Shown one piece after another: positions 63,323-64,000 of a stretch of 64,000 bases of DNA. A model generated the notes under the pieces. The model had not been told where the DNA came from. It saw nothing but the letters and a program-made list of their open reading frames with translations, and did no database searches. Made by a program: the position numbers and the translations under genes. Position 1 is the first letter of the stretch; every line of letters begins with the position of its first letter. Source of the DNA: Siderastrea radians (lineage: Eukaryota; Cnidaria; Anthozoa; Scleractinia; Rhizangiidae); assembly GCA_964017195.1 (NCBI GenBank), contig CAXHKT010000183.1, positions 1,335,901 to 1,399,900 on the forward strand, in the 5' to 3' direction.

Positions 63323-63484
63323 AAAGTCTGCGATTTTGTCGATAAGGTGGAAAAAACCCCATTTTTGGCCTTCCCAGAGGCTAAAAAGATGTTGTTGACT
63401 GAGCAAGGCTGCGCAAAGCTGCGCACTGGCCTAATAATAATGCAAATCCCTCGGGGCTATCAGAAAAAAACGTTTATTGTGTAG
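63323..63484 (+). repeat. B' unit: 162-bp B1/A hybrid
   Basis: Same join as at 60239, including GCGCAAAGCTGCGC in the A part, so the two are copies of one event. Confidence 0.88.
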
Positions 63485-63811
63485 AAAAGCGCGATATGTG
63501 CGATCCTTAGGGAAAAAACCCCATTTTTGGCCTTCCCAGAGGCTAAAAAAGGTGTTGTTGACTGAGCAAGGCTGCGCAAGGCTGCGCACTGGCCTAATAA
63601 TAATGCAAATCCCTCGGGGCTATCAGAAAAAAAACGTTTATTGTGTAGAAAAGCGCGATATGTGCGATCCTTAGGGAAAAAACCCCATTTTTGGCCTTCC
63701 CAGAGGCTAAAAAAGGTGTTGTTGACTGAGCAAGGCTGCGCAAGGCTGCGCACTGGCCTAATAATAATGCAAATCCCTCGGGGCTATCAGAAAAAAACGT
63801 TTATTGTGTAG

Positions 63812-63973
63812 AAAGTCTGCGATTTTGTCGATAAGGTGGAAAAAACCCCATTTTTGGCCTTCCCAGAGGCTAAAAAGATGTTGTTGACTGAGCAAGGCTG
63901 CGCAAGGCTGCGCACTGGCCTAATAATAATGCAAATCCCTCGGGGCTATCAGAAAAAAACGTTTATTGTGTAG
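63812..63973 (+). repeat. B' unit: 162-bp B1/A hybrid
   Basis: Same join, but with the standard GCGCAAGGCTGCGC. It lies 489 bp after the previous one, three subunits away, so this hybrid is itself being spread in tandem. Confidence 0.88.
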
Positions 63974-64000
63974 AAAAGCGCGATATGTGCGATCCTTAGG

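Larger units (their letters stand above)
52440..64000. repeat. Satellite array, right block
   Basis: Order: A5 C A5 B A2 BC A5 C A4 BC A9 B' A10 C A5 B' A2 B' A(partial). No mobile element occurs where a third macro-copy would place it (about 63.2 kb). About 56.0-57.6 kb recurs at about 61.2-62.8 kb, offset 5,201 bp, with shared GGTGCTGTTGACTG, AATAATTCAAAT and TTTACTGTGTAG. No gene is seen. Confidence 0.93.

Noticed and set aside
1..64000. About 200 short open reading frames on both strands as possible genes
   Set aside because: They repeat the same few peptides in overlapping frames with each satellite unit, show no domain or codon signature, and arise from a 162-bp unit divisible by three.
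1..64000. A CRISPR-like array of regular repeats
   Set aside because: There are no unique spacers: the whole 162-bp period is repeated. The unit is far longer than a CRISPR repeat plus spacer, and no cas gene is present.
1..64000. Telomere repeats, from TTAGGG in each monomer
   Set aside because: TTAGGG occurs once per unit in CCTTAGGGAAAA and never in tandem.
1..64000. CENP-B box or Pol III A/B boxes in the monomers
   Set aside because: Reading the A, B and C consensus on both strands gave no match to TTCG....A..CGGG or to the conserved GGTTCGA-type B box.

Overview
This window is almost entirely satellite DNA. About 61.9 kb of the 64 kb is one head-to-tail tandem repeat, with every unit in the same orientation, and two copies of a 1,032-bp inverted-repeat mobile element make up the rest. 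I find no credible protein-coding gene, rRNA, tRNA or CRISPR array. The many short open reading frames on both strands are the same few peptides over and over, and they exist because the main repeat unit (162 bp) is divisible by three. The content suggests the nuclear genome of a eukaryote, from heterochromatin such as a centromere or pericentromere. The inserted element, AT-rich and studded with TGACGTCA palindromes, would fit an invertebrate animal, but the species cannot be read from the sequence.

The array has three unit classes. A is 162 bp and occurs about 224 times. B is about 329 bp: one diverged subunit (B1) followed by one A-like subunit (B2). C is about 487 bp: two diverged subunits (C1, C2) followed by one A-like subunit (C3). 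Each length is a whole multiple of about 163 bp, and the spacing between successive C units stays close to a multiple of 163 bp across the whole window, giving about 380 subunits in all. Units are cut here just after the recurring TGTGTAG. B is nearly always followed directly by C (21 BC modules); 13 C units stand without a B.

Layout: 1-9614 holds a partial C, 17 A, BC, 23 A, BC, 5 A and C. From 9615 to 29892 is a 20,278-bp macro-unit, and 29893 to 52439 is a second, 22,547-bp copy of it with the same order of landmarks. Each copy carries the mobile element at the same place (19072-20103 and 41139-42170), so the element inserted once and was copied with its surroundings. The copies differ by a 1,626-bp tandem duplication, one lost A monomer, a relocated C unit, a 490-bp deletion and a few point changes. 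From 52440 to the end is a less regular stretch without the mobile element, which includes an internal 5.2-kb repeat and three short 162-bp hybrid units.

Nothing here works together as an operon or pathway. The biology on view is satellite evolution: nested multimers, recombination mosaics, unequal crossing-over at traceable points, and a transposon insertion that serves as a marker of relative age.
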